From contig JAZGTN010000002.1 of NCBI GenBank assembly GCA_037783415.1, forward strand, positions 2,418,001-2,482,000: 64,000 nt of DNA, given 5' to 3'. A program made the translations under genes and the position numbers. The notes below the pieces were generated by a model that saw only the letters and a list, made by a program, of their open reading frames with translations, ran no database searches and was not told the DNA's origin. Positions 26,901 to 40,800 of the stretch are shown here, piece by piece. The stretch comes from Leptasterias polaris. Lineage: Eukaryota > Echinodermata > Asteroidea > Forcipulatida > Asteriidae. Within the stretch, counting starts at the first letter, position 1. Each line of letters opens with the position of its first letter.

Positions 26901-29900
26901 TACCTCGTATTATCCGTGTTCTCGTTATGACCATGCTCGTATCTTCCGTTTTTAAGACATAGAAACGCGCATGGGACAGTTCGGGACCGGTGAAAAACCT
27001 CTGGCGTCTCGTATTAGTCGACTGTACACTGTCCTAGGATTGTATTGGGTGGTGACGTCCGAATACGAAAACGCATCATACTGATCAGGTACCCAGACGT
27101 AATGTACGGGGCCAGACTACACATTTTCTCCTGCCTCGATTGACGTCACGAACAGCGCCATGTAAAGGGGGCCTATTTTTTAATTTGTAATTAAAAGAAA
27201 AATACAATTTTTTAACCTTAGTAAATTGTTTATTCACATTCCACTCATAAAAATGTATATATAATGACAAAAGCTTTATTTTGAAAAAATACCACTGCCA
27301 GGTGCCTTTAATTAACTGGAAAAGTTTGTGGAATGTTAGGAAGCTTCCCTTTATCTCTGGACAAGTGTGTCATATAGAAAAGACCCTTTCATGTTTGTGT
27401 TGGCGCTCACAAATTATTCCAATTGAAGAAGAAGTGGGCAAGCTCACTGCAAATTGAGTGGGGGGTTTTCTTAGCAAGGCTTAAGGCCAAACAAAAAAAA
27501 GGTTCTGTTTCAGGTTTCCCGACTGACCCTAACTTTATGCCGCGACCCTAAACTTTTTATTCGGCTTGAAAAAAAAATATAAAAAAAATTGGAAAAAGAA
27601 AAAAATGAAAAAATTTATGTACCATGAACCAAATGTCAGACTTTGACCAAACTACCGTATTTTCTTGCGGACAAGACGCGTCTTATCTGACTTTTTAGAC
27701 CCCAAAAATATCGGTGCGTCTTATCTTTCGATGCGCCTTGTCTGCTGACGATTGATTTTTTTTTGATGATCACTGCGTAAAATAATACCTTTATTTTGTC
27801 CAGTTCAAATCAACGGTCTTTGTGTGAAGAATCCTTACTCAATAATGCCGTCAAACAAGGCTCAACTATCCAGACACTGAGACCGTATTTTCGTTTCAAC
27901 AATCATGCCGCAATCCCCCAGACTGTCCTTTCATTCCAACAATGCCGCAACTTGTTCATCCCCCATGACCGTGCTTTCATTCCAACAATGCCGCAATGTG
28001 TTGGTACTTTCGGTCCAACAGACGTCGGCGTCGTACAAACGTTTTTCTGTGTGGCCGCGTATTCGTTCCGAAAATGCTGCAATCAGATTTACTGTCAATG
28101 CTGTTGTACAAACGGCATTCACCCAACCTCTATTGTGTGGTGAACTTTGAGGGTTTTTATTGTACAGAATATCTCCGAAGTGTGCTTGACGTACTATTAT
28201 GGCTTGACGTACCATTTAAGGATGGGATAATTAAGTACCAATGTTTGTTGGCCAACCTATACGAATTGCACTTTCGTTTGTTTCATTAAACGTTCAAATA
28301 TTCATTTTTTAATTGCCTCTTTTTAGTCAAATAAAAAAAATTATCCTTGAAAACAAGGTAATGACCCTTGACAACAAAACTAACATTATTTAAGAAGAGG
28401 ATAGATGTTTTAAACAAATATCTTATGAACGAGATTATAAGTTTGAAATAAATAAAAAGAACTTTAAAACAAAATCTTATGAACGAGATTAACAAATTAA
28501 AGGTTTGAAATAATGGAAAAGAATTTTATATACAAAAAGAAACACATTACAAAAACTTAAACAAATATATATAATGAAACATTTTGTTACGTCTTCCCGG
28601 GTGTGGGGATTATTTGCGTAAGGTATATATAAAGGCGACGCTAGTTTTGGTATTAGTCACCGGTAGAGGGCGCAACATCTACTGGCTCGGAGGGACTTAG
28701 ACTGGTAACCTGTCTTTATCAGCAAGGATCCTCATTGTGGGACGTCGGATGTTCATGCTAGGAGGGCCTGGGTTCGTGTTGCAATATCTTCAGACAGTGC
28801 GTGGACCATTGTTTCTGGCCGCTGATTGGGCCGGACTTCATATTATTAACAATGCACAGCGTTGGCTGAATGGATGGACGAAGGTCGGTATCAATTTACG
28901 TTGGTCTTTTCTGCATGGCTCTACACGCCCATGTGGTTACGGTTTCATTCATGCTTCGAATAGTGTGAACGCTCCAAAAGGCAACAAAATGACGTCTTTG
29001 TGTCAATGTACCGACACCGGGTGGCGCCTGGTGTTCTTCTGTGTGCTGTTAAACATGCGTCTTGTGCGGCGGTGCGCCTTTTCTGCTGACGTTTGAAATT
29101 TTTTGGGGTCATTTTAGGGTCCTGCGTCTTGTCCGCCGAGCGCCTTATCCGCAAGAAAATACGGTAATATGTTTTTAACAAAATTGAACTAAAAACCAGT
29201 GTTAGTGTTAGTTTTGAATCGGGCAAGTAGGGTATTTACACACTCGCCAAACCTATTAGAATTTAAAAAAAGGCAAAAAAAAAAACGTTCCGACCTACCG
29301 ACCCTATTTTAAAATGGCATGTAATCGGAAACAGAACTTTTGTTTTGTTTGGCCTAACTTAACTACTCTGGCTAATTAATCCAATCAGGCAAGCCCATAG
29401 AGCCAGGGACAGTGGCTGTTTTTGTTGGTCAGGAGGATGGTTTTTCTAAAGCAGCCCAACACTTGGACAAAGTGGACAGCCCAGATAAAGGGACACAATG
29501 TAGTTGACTCTCTTTTCTTTTGAGAGGAGTCAGAGAGGCAATTTCCTTTCAGGAAGTCAAGTTTTCATTCAAGAGTATGGATTTGTGGTGTACATTATGG
29601 CTGTAGTGGGAAATGAGAATGACTGATCAAAGAGTGTTCCACTCTTGTGTGGTAAGCATTTGCATTTGTAAAGGCAGAGGGATTTCAGCATAATTGTCCA
29701 TGATGTAGGGAGGGCTGAGATGACATGGAGCCCATGGCTTCTGTCGCCAATGTCCTACCGTCCATGTCCTACCGTCCATGTCCTACCGTCCATGTCCTAC
29801 CGTCCATGTCCTACCGTCCATGTCCTACCGTCCATGTCCTACCGTCCATGTCCTACCGTCCATGTCCTACCGTCCATGTCCTACCGTCCATGTCCGATCG

Positions 29901-32900
29901 TCCATGTCCGATCGTCCATGTATCTTTTTAAACATTACTTTGCAGGTGACAGTCATGGGAGAAGGTCGGGGGAGGAAGGGGGAAAGCAGATACATGTAGG
30001 TCCCCTCCAGTCCACCATTTTGAAAGGGTGAAACAATGGGACTGATGTTATGACTGAATACCATCCTGTTCTTGCTGTTTTTTATCCAAATTCAAATTTA
30101 AATTCATATCATAGCCTTAGTATGAGTGTCTTTAAACAGGAATGAGACCTTCGTCGGAATTCACTCAGTCATTTTATGTTTGCCTGGTGAAGAAAATACT
30201 GTAATTTTCTCAAGATAAAAATACATCCTGCTCATTGATCTGATTATTCTACAGCGCTGAGGATACTGATTCAAAATGCTCCTTGCACTCCTTTATCAAA
30301 CGGAGGAAATGCCATCATTTCAACATTCTTGCTAAGATCTGGATTCAAAGTTCAGAAATTTTTCGTCAGCATTGACTCACAACCCCTAAATTAAATAATG
30401 ATGAAGCTGCTATACTTGGGGTTCAGTACAGGCTGTGTTTTTGTTTCGTTTTTTTACATGCAATTTTTGAGACAATTTTGATTGATTTTGTTTTTAGGAT
30501 GCAAATTTCAAGACTGTTTTGATTCTTGCAGTTTGTGTTGGCTTCTCATATCTCTTCTTTGCACTTTGGTTGGTGTGGAATTTTATTTGGAGTTTTATTT
30601 CGGTTGTTTTTTTATCAATTTGCAAACTAACTTGATTAAATACAAGTAGATTCCTAATCATACCCAAAGTACATACAGCTGTGTTTCTGATACTACATGC
30701 AGGATTAGAATGCATCATCAATTGCACATCATGTTCAACCCATGCTCCACTTGATGTGGTCACAGCAAGTCTTTGAAGTGGTCATCCCCATTGTCCAACC
30801 AAGAACCACTAATAATACAGTCCACCAGCCCATCTTGACTGGTCATCAAAGGTGACCCTCTCTCTTAGAAGACCCTACTTAAGAACCCACCCTTGTTTGT
30901 TCCCTGGAGAGCCACAGACATGGTTTATTGTTGACTCATCCTGGTGGATTATCTGATTAGCTTGTGTTATTATTGCTTTTGTGGCCAAAAAGTATCAACC
31001 AGCAAAAGACAATGTGTGTGTCAGGCCAGTGAGAATTTCTTTTTTGGGGGGTGGAAGTTTTAAGCAGATGGTATAGATGACATCATGGGTTTAAGGTAGA
31101 GTACATTTATTTTGATTCTCTGGTTGAACCAGAGATGAAGGAAATAGACTTCTATGGTTGAACACACTATCTGACGTCCTCTGAATATTTCATTGAACTA
31201 GGCCAAGTTAAAAAGTACACCAGTTATTCGTCCAGTTTTTTTAAAGTTTTTTTTTAATAGGAGGGCCTTTTTTATATATAATTATTTCTTACTGTTTCTT
31301 TTAAGGAGGAAAGAACCAGACTAAATGTTTTTTGCCTTTGTAGAACTTAAAAGTCTAAAATGTGGGTAAATTAAATCAATCGTCAAAAGAATGGTGCCAA
31401 GATGAAGTGAAAACACATAAACAATGTAGTCTTTGGGGGATAAAAATTAAAATACTTGTACAAAATTTAAATACTTTTTGTAAAAAAGTTTGCGGCTTCA
31501 AAAAAGGATGAGGGCTGGACAATCATCTTTTTAAAAAAAATATCTTTAATTGCTTTACATGGATATGTAGGTGGGCTTGTATAAGTGTAACATTGGAAAA
31601 CTTCTTTGGGTTTGTCAGAATTTTTTGTGCACGTTTATATCACTATCTGGCTTATGTTTGTATTTCTGTTTTGGCAACGGTGAAATCTGGGGTAATTAAT
31701 TGCTGTTTTCTTGACTTGTTTCAGACGGAAATTATTTCTGTTGAGGATTGATTTGTATTAGTAAAAGCTGTTTACAGGCCTATACTAAAATCAGTGAACT
31801 TTCAATGTTGAGACTTATCAGTTTTATTTTCTCTTGATTGTTACTTCGGTTCTGGACAAAAGTTTTTGTTCTTTAATTGAGGTCAAAGGTCTCCTGGGTT
31901 ACTAACCACTCTATTTTGTTAATAAGAGAAAGTTTGAGTGATTGCCTGACATCATTTGTTTCATCAAACTTAGTATAATTTAATTGTCAAATTGTAGTGA
32001 AAGGACAGAAGCAACATGGTAATGGCTTTTTGGTTTTGACTCTAGCAGAGACTTTCTCAAAGGCTAAAACAAATATAGAAAAAAGAAACTCACTGATGAA
32101 GATTTTGCCTGCTAACGTTTATCTTACACAAGAAGTGCCAGAGGACAATCAATATTTTACACACCGTAAATTAACCTACTGGCAAAAGAAAAGCCAGTTA
32201 ATATTCCTCACGGCATAATAATATGCAGATGAAAATATCCCACTGGTAAGAGAAAAAGCCAATTGAGGGTCTTTTAACGTGATTTTCTGAAGGGACACAT
32301 AACCCACTGGTAAGAGAAAAGCCAGTGAGGTTCTCATATTAACCATGATTTCCTACAAGTACATGGAACCCACTGGTAAGAGAACAGCCAGTGAGGCTCA
32401 CCTCATAATGTGGTTTCCTGAAGGTTCATTTAATTGTTATGGATGAATGTACAACAAACAGGATCTCCATTGATGTGTGTTTCCGTGGTTCAAAACTCAA
32501 AAGTCGAAATTGCTCATAAACTATTTTCTGAATGTTTCGCTTTTTGTGTTGTAAAAATTCTTGCAAAGATGAGTCACAAAGGCCTGGGTGTTTATGTGGT
32601 ATTTATAAGCATACCTTTTTATCTGGATTGCGCTCACCATATCCATACTGTGGACGCATTCAGACCACTTTACACTTTCAGGGAAAAGATGAATGTGGTC
32701 AAGGCAATTACACTGCCCTGGCCTACTGTAGTCATGGAGTACGATGTAGTAAATGCTAACCATGCCTGTGACATCACTTGTTAAAAACAGAGCCTGGTCT
32801 TTCTGCAGGCACAGTTTGTTCACATCTCTTAGTCTTTTTAGTCTTACATAATCTTGGAAATTATGGAAATTGTAGTGTCTAAATTGTAAACGTAAAAATT

Positions 32901-34857
32901 GTTGAGCTGTTATTGTTTTATAATTCTTGTGTTTGTGTTGTAAACACAAAGTAAACATTCATTGTATGACCATATATTGCCTACCAGAAACTATAAGGCT
33001 CCCCCGTCATGCCCTTGAGCCTTAGTTTCTAGAAGTAAGGCCTACCTACCAGGAAATACCCTGGAATATACAAACTCTTTTTGTAAATAAACTGAAAGTG
33101 GCCCAATTTCGTAGAGCTGCTTGATAACGGCAAGCAATACTTTAATAGCAATAAATAAGAAATTGTTTAAGCACAAGCTTATATCACATGTTAGCAAGAA
33201 AAGTAAGGGACCAGCTTTTGCGCTTACCATGGGATTTGCATTGTTATGCCAGTCACTTGCTAACAGTTAGCATTGGAAGTTAGCAAGCCTTTTCCTATGC
33301 TTACACTTAGCAGCACTATGAAATGGAAATCGCAGTTAGCACAAAATTGGCGATTTTACACAATTGGGCCCTGGTCATTGCAGATCTTGTACGTAGTTTC
33401 ACAAACTGACAGACAAAGTACCAGTAGGATTGGTTATTTTGTCTGTAAACAAAATTTGTTTAGCTTCAATTTGAATTATTTCTGATTATTAACTCCACCA
33501 ATTCCTCCAGAGAAATGCTTCTGTCTGAAATACCTGTCAAAGTCAAGAGAAATTGCATTTGAGGAACCCCCCCCCCCCCTCCCCAAATTCACCATAGTTT
33601 ATTTCAATTGCCACAACTTTTATAATTAAAGTTATTATTTTGAATTAAATTTTTTCTACGGTCAGCAGTTATTTTTTTCTGTACATATGAATACTTGAAC
33701 ACTAAAAAATATTTGTATCTGCTCAAGTTACAAAGGTTTTTATGTTTTGGGGGGTTTCTTTTGGGGGGGAGTATTTAGAAGATCTATGCATGTTGGCCGT
33801 TTGACATTTTATCATTTTAATGTGAATAATTTTGCTGTTCAGCTGGTCAGAGATACTATTTCATTCACCACCAGTAATACTTAATAAAAAAATCATATTA
33901 ATATTATAATCAGTGTACTCAACCTTCCCTTCAGTTATTGACCACTAATCAATATTTTGTTTATTTTTAATTTTTTTTTATTATTCAGGGCTAAGGCAAG
34001 GCGTGGACTCCGTGTAGTTGACGTCCACGCAGCCAATCAAAACGTTTGGAATGTCGTGTCAAAGGTGAAACAAGGCGGTGCGTCTGCCATGGTGACTATA
34101 GAGCGGAGTGCGACCACAGCGACCCCAACAACGAAACACGGGTAAATTTGAATAATTCATTTTGACATGAAAGAATTTGAGGGGTTAAATGGTGTGATTG
34201 TGCATTGTGAATAGTGCATGTTAAAAGTCAATCACATTTAGTTCCCTACAGAAGTGTGCAGCACAGAATGCAAAATGAAAAACCATCAAACAGACAAACA
34301 ATAGATCGATCCATTAAGCCCCGCCTCCTTACGAGTTGACCAATCACAGCCGCGAAACCCGATCACCATTAGTGCAAAGATCACCAAACGGCTCAAATGG
34401 TGATCAGATTTCGCGGTTGTGATTGGTCAATGAGAAATGGGCGTGGCTTAATGGATCGGTGTATTGAGTGGAGGTACAGTGCTAATAAGTCCTTTTAAGG
34501 CTGTTAGCGGAGTGCCCTTAAAAGTCAAGGCCGAGTGGTTTAGATCATCGGATTCAAGTTCTGGTGGTTATGTCATCGGGGTGTGGGTTCGAGTCCCGGT
34601 CATGACGCTTGTGTCCTTGAGCAAGACACTTTGCTATAATTGCTTCTCTTCACCCAGGGGTATAAATGGGTACCTGCGAGGGTAGAGGTTGATATTGTGT
34701 TTGAAAAAGCCTTCTGAGCGCCACGGCAGCTCGGGCTGTTTACTCCCCAGGGAGCTGAGAAAGATTAATAATATTAAGGAGTGTTTTGGCCCAATGACCA
34801 GGGCACTAATGTAAAGCGCATTGAGACGTTATTGTAAAATGCGCTATATAAGAACTA

Positions 34858-34895
<38 letters not shown>

Positions 34896-37800
34896 AGTGA
34901 AGAAAAGCATCACAAAACATACTCAGATAACTTACATGTATATTAGAATTAAACAGACAGACATAAAAACAGACAAACAAACATTTCAAAGAGAGAAGAT
35001 GTCCACATGGTCAAGAAATGTTTTGAAAATACATACTGCGTTTAATAAATTATTCCCATTGTCAACATAACATTTTACGAAAGCCCATTAGCGCCACGAA
35101 AAAATAAAAATCAAATCCGTTATTACGGATTCGAATCCGTTATTACGGGTTCGCAATCCGTTATAACGGATTCTCAATCCGTTATTACGGATTCGCAATC
35201 CGTTATTACGGATTAGCAATCCGTTATTACGGATTAGCAATCCGTTATTACGGATTCGCAATCCGTTATTACGGATTAGCAATCCGTTATTACGGATTCA
35301 CTCGAGGATCCCTTGATGGCGCTATTTGCGTTGGACAGTAATGGTTTATCCTGCCTAACTTTTATTAGGCCCAAAGGACGTACGTGATTTCAATAATCAT
35401 GTTTTATTATTAATTTTTTTTAAAGTAACTGCAAATCACCGCAACCATTGTACACTTAATAATGAACCACTACAGCAAGATATTGAACTAAGTTGAAGTG
35501 CATGTTTACAAATACACAGTCCTAACCTTTGAAATTTTAATAACTTTGTGTTTTTACGGAAAAAAACACGTGGTTTAAGAAAGGCCGGACCTATCCCACT
35601 ATCCTATCAAAAGCGTTTGTTATGAATTGAATTGAAATGAATATGGCTGGAAAGATGTTATAAAAGTAGAATATAATGATCCACACAAATAATTGTGTGG
35701 TTTTTCTTATATTTCGTGAACTAACACGGTCCGCCATTTTGTGGAGTCAAATTTTTGACTCAAAATGGCGGACGGTGTTAGTTCACAAGGTAAATGAAAA
35801 ACCACACAATTTCGAGGCATTTTTGTGTGGATTATTATATTCTACTTTTTAAACATCTTTCGACCATATTCATTTCAATTAATTTCATAACAAACGCTTT
35901 TGATAGAATAGTGGGATAGGTCCGGCCTTTCTTGAACCACGTGGTTTTTCCGTAAAGACACAAAGTTATTAAAACTTTTTCAACGGTTTGGACTGTGTAT
36001 TTGTAAATTTGCACTTTAACTAATTAGTTCAATATTTTGCTGTAGTGGTTCAATAACTCGATTTGCAGTTACTGTAAAACAAATAATAGATTGATTATTG
36101 AAATCACGTACGTCCTTTAATTGGGCCTAATAAAAGTTAGGCAGTAAAAACCATTACTGTCCAACGCAAATAGCGCCATCGAGGGATCCTCGAGTGAATC
36201 CGTAATAACGGATTGCGAATCCGTTATAACGGATTCGAATCTGTAATAACGGATTTGATTTTGATTTTTTCGTGGCGCTAATGGGCTTTCGTAACATTTG
36301 CCCTTTGAATTTGTTTATTTCATTTTTTAACTGTAGTGTAATTCAGGAACTCTTAAACTACATGTAGGTGCTTTGGGGTGAGGGAACGGGGACAAGGTTG
36401 CAGGAACCTACATGTACCTGAGGTTGACATAAGAATCCACTACGTCTATTTTAAACACCTTAACAAAAGTCTTTGCTTATATAATTATTTTTTTAAAGCC
36501 AGCTCGGTTCAATCTTGATTCACTTTCAACTGATGTTATGTATTTGAAAGGTACTTTTGCATGTATAATCAAACGAAAGTGCCATTTTGTCTTTCAACAA
36601 CAACAATGACTTGACTTGACTTATTGAGTCCAATCATCTAAACTTCAGTAAAATGTCTAAATATATCCGTGTGTAAATTTATTTCTAATCCCCCCCTGTC
36701 TGTCGCTACACGAGCTCAGGCGAGACTGAACCATCTTGATATTTTACAAATGTTAAGAGTCATGGGAGAAGGAGCAGCGACCCCCTCTTTGTGAGATTCA
36801 GCTGAAATGCTGACTTGTCAATCGACATAATTGATTCATTTATTCCCACCCATCAATTTCTTTTTTCGTTTTTCCACCCCCCCCCCTCTTCTTAAAAAAA
36901 ACTCTGATTGACTCACACTGTACTTACACACAGTACCTGTAGAGAGCACGAGACCTTTCCAGTGTAAAAAAAAAATGGTGAGTAATGGATGTGACTGACT
37001 AACCGAATCGACTTGAAAATGCATCAAATTGTTAAACTTGTCATGGATGGTTTTACACATAATCTGGAGCCCCACCAAAAGTTGCGATTGGCGAGGCGAG
37101 TAAGGCTTTTGATCGGCTTATTTTCTCACCCTGTGTGCACTATCAGGGAAGGCTTTGGTGAGGTTGGCCTCTCACTTCTCAATCTGGTTTACATTTGTCT
37201 TTATTTTAGCATCGCAGGAGCACGTGTGTTTCGGAAAAATAAGAGATAGTAATAAGGTGATTGAAGAGGGAGTTTTGGTGTTTGGATATGTGGAAAAGGT
37301 GGTGGAATGAAGGGGCATCCTGATCCTAATCATGGTATAAATGCAGCCCCATGCGATAATTGGTACTCTTCATCAGCTCTAAAGTTTTTCGCAGCGTCTG
37401 CAGTCAATGTTTGCAGCATTAGGCCTCGACTTGTAGAGTTGGGTTAGTCCTGGGGCTCCGCAGAACCGTTTTTGGACTTTGATTCTTGATGTCGACACTG
37501 ATGAAAGTGGGAACCCGGTTCCGCAGAAGAGCGGACCCGCAGATCCGGTTTTCAATTTGGAACCGGGAGAACCAGGACACCGAAGAAACCGCCCAATTGC
37601 GTCAGTTCAAATTCCGTTAAGAAATACAAACAAGAGAAAATGATTCAGCACCAAGCGTAAACAAATTTAAATAATAATTGATAAAAGTGGGGAATTTAAT
37701 CAGGGATTGAGTGTTACAGACTAGACTGTGATAACAAGCAAAGAATATGGTAACATTTATTAATAGACTTATGTGGAACAAGGTAACTGTTATCCAAGGG

Positions 37801-40800
37801 GAGACATGCCCTGAGGAAGTGGGTGACTTTCCGAGTTGGCTCGAGAATTCATCAAACTATTAAAAACCTGCAAGCCTGCCCCAAAGGAGGGAGAAAAAGA
37901 AGAAAAAAAATGAGAAAAAAACCCCCAGACCAACACTATGTCTTTCTGTCTTGGAGCGAGGGAGTCTTAATCAACCATCCAAATCAGGGACAGCTTGCAT
38001 GAAATTGAGTTCAAGTGAACTTTTCATCTCTTGATGATATACGGTCTTCATTTCCCAGACTGCATGGCTCTAACGACAGCTGACTGAAAGTGAGAGGGAC
38101 TGATGCTAGACCACAACACCAGGCTAAGTTCATGGGGGAAGGGGCGCAAATATCATTCGGACAGATTTATGTTCTATTATTTAACTTCAAGTGTAATCCC
38201 CCCCCCCTCTTTTCTGTTTATCCCTAAAAGTTTATTTTATTCAAACTATTTGGAAATATATTTGACACCTGCCAAGACTGGGTATTTTTTCCTGGAAATT
38301 TGGCGACATGCAATCCGAAGGATTAATAAATGTGTATGAAATATTGCATGAGACATGCCTTAAAATCAGGTTTTGACACCGGCAGTGACATAAGTATCAG
38401 CATTAAATCATTGCAGCAGGTGCTTCGTAAATCTTTAAATTGAGTCCACACATAAAATAAACAAATATTAAAATATAAGAAGACTGAAGAAAGAACAAAA
38501 AATGCATTGATTTGAAAGTTTCACCATTTTCAAAAAGTGAGCACAACAAAATTTAGTCGACAGAAAAATTCAAGTGAAAATTCTCAACACAATCATCAAG
38601 GTTTCATTGCCACAGTGCTACTTGAAAAGCCTAAGCCTTCAAAAAAAAAAAACACATATTAAGCAAAACTAGGATGGGAGGAAAAAAACTACACCAGGTC
38701 TTCCCCTCACAATATCCTGAAATGAAAAATTCAAAGTAATTTCTCAGCTGTCATTGCACTGATTTGGACCACCAACCCACCGCACGCCCGTTAAAATAAA
38801 AAACCAAATCTCGGGTCCTCAATATTGTAAGGACGGATGAATTGCAAACCAATCTGTCCAATTTGAACTCTCTGCACCCAATACTTTCTGTCTTTGATCT
38901 AGAGGCTATAAGCTTTCATCCTGGCTAGCTCAATTTACCCTCACCCGATCTCCTGCTCCAGTTTCCCCCACGGAAACACAGAGCGATTTCTGGTCCACTC
39001 CAATCAATTGGAGGGGAGTTTTTTTCTTTCTTGTTTTCCTTCTTTAATACAGTTTAAGATTAGTAAGCCACACTGGGGCTAATGGAGAAACATTATGTGC
39101 GTGTCGTGCCGGCATTGCGCTTGAAGTTGTTTTCGTTTCCCTCAGTCTGTTTATTATTGTCCCACTGAAGAAATCCACTGTTCTGGTTTTTTGTTTCCCC
39201 TTTCGATATTTAGAGTCGGAAGAAAGCTTGATGTATTAAGAGGGACAATGAAGTTTGGTCCTACATGTATGAAATGAAGCAATTTGTCTTTTTAAAAACC
39301 TCTTCTACGTGTAACACTTTGAGTCAGATGCTTCGCTACTTTGTGTAAACAGTCACATGAAACTGCCTCTTTCCAAAACACATCCAATTTAATGGCCTTC
39401 TTTTTTTAAAAAAATTATTAGGTTTTACCATGAACGAAAAAAAAACTTTGACAAATAACCTCAAAATTCTCCAAAACCATTTAACTGGAAAAACAAAAAT
39501 GTGTACTCTAACAGTCAGTAGAACCTTTTAGAAGTAAAAGGAGGTGAAAAAGAAAGAGAGAGCGAGACTGTGAACAGGGGAGAGAAAACAGAAAGAATAA
39601 AAACACTCTGTGGAGGTCAGTCAGGGTCAAGTGCGCTCATGGCAGTTAATTTGGCGTGGTGAAAGAAACCCTTGCTCCGCCTTGGAGGCAGATTTCCCAA
39701 AATGCAAGAATGCTCCCCCCTCTGTTGGGTTTTGTTCGGTGATAGATGACTCTGAACTGACAGTGGAAAGAGAAGTCATTTCTATTCCATTTTCATACTT
39801 TAATGGAAGGATTTCTTTAAACTCGGGAGTGTGCCAGACGGCAAAAGCCCTGATGGGATGTCGAGATAGGATTGCTGTCTGGAACACACCTGCAGTGGTT
39901 GATGTTATCACAGTTTTTTCATTTACTCGGGGAGGAAGGAGCCTATTTATGCTATTGTCCCCTTTGTACTTTGCCATATCAGAGACATTTTGGTGTGCAG
40001 TTGCCCAGCCTTTTTCAATTCTTGTTACGGGAAGAAGGCTCTTTTATTCGGTGGGAATTTTCTCAAAGAGGTCTAACATGTTTTACCCACATTATGTCTG
40101 TTTAAACGTTTTCTATAAGTTTGACAACAAAGAAAGTGAATGATTGTTGTAACTGTTACCCCTCTAAAACTGGGTTAGAGAACACCTCCTGGGCGCAGTT
40201 TCATAGAGCTGCTTTAGCAGAAAATATTGCTTTAAAAAATTCTGCTCAGCAAAAATGAACAGGATACCAGTCACAGAATGATGGTGCATGAGAAATGGTA
40301 TTTTTGCTGGTAACCTTATTCTGGTATTAAGCATAATTGTGTAAATTTTTAATTTTTTTTTTTTTTAACCCTCAGTCTTGGAAAGCTATGAGTAAAATCA
40401 TGAGTCCATGCTCTCTTTGTGTTGGCCCAAACCAAAATAAAGTGTTTCATATTATCCCTGACAACATCTAAACCTCGTTTTTGTTTTCTGACAAATTTTT
40501 CTTTCCTTACTTCTCCCCCTGCAGGTTGTCCGTGGACATGACAGCATTCACCGTAGAGTTTGAAGTGGAGAATGTAACCTCCAGTACTCGTCTGGTCAAC
40601 TGGCGCATTGATTCCACCACTGTAGTGACGACCATACCGGTTGCCTCTCAGTCCAGCCAGGCTCTCATTCCCATTACCTGGGTAATAATAATAATATTGA
40701 ATGATTTGGGGTTGAAAAAAAAAAAAATTAACTAGATCGGGATTTGAACCAACGACCTCTGGTTTTATCTTAATAACAATATAATAATAATAATACGCAG

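Larger units (their letters stand above)
17886..33988 (+). other. TMEM132 intron of 16.1 kb
   Basis: A GT-AG intron between the N-terminal exon and the RAKARRGL exon. It holds the ATATCG-rich TA elements, a fold-back element, a TTAA element, a pogo-like TA element, a minisatellite and several degenerate tandem repeats, listed separately. Between these I see no coding signal. A slightly GC-richer patch near 21050-21350 is open on both strands but is not recognisable. Confidence 0.8.
34142..40524 (+). other. TMEM132 intron of 6.4 kb
   Basis: A GT-AG intron. It contains a short hairpin element, a SINE, the 1.2 kb fold-back element at 35076-36293 and a hairpin-type MITE near 40196. The rest (about 36300-40190) is AT-rich with poly-C tracts and no recognised gene. 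A 177-codon open frame at 39610-40143 resembles nothing known to me and is probably chance. Confidence 0.8.

Noticed and set aside
28737..29096. A 119-codon frame inside the TA element, a possible transposase
   Set aside because: No DDE or helix-turn-helix pattern is visible and the frame ends in the terminal inverted repeat.
29720..30031. Frames rich in repeated SYRPCPTVHV-like residues
   Set aside because: They are produced by the 14-bp minisatellite.
35088..35282. A minus-strand frame with a repeating IRNNGL motif
   Set aside because: It is produced by the 21-bp palindromic array in the fold-back element.
39610..40143. A 177-codon open frame on the plus strand within an intron
   Set aside because: Long for AT-rich intron sequence, but I recognise no domain, it has no splice context, and other frames over the same stretch are also open. 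Most likely chance.
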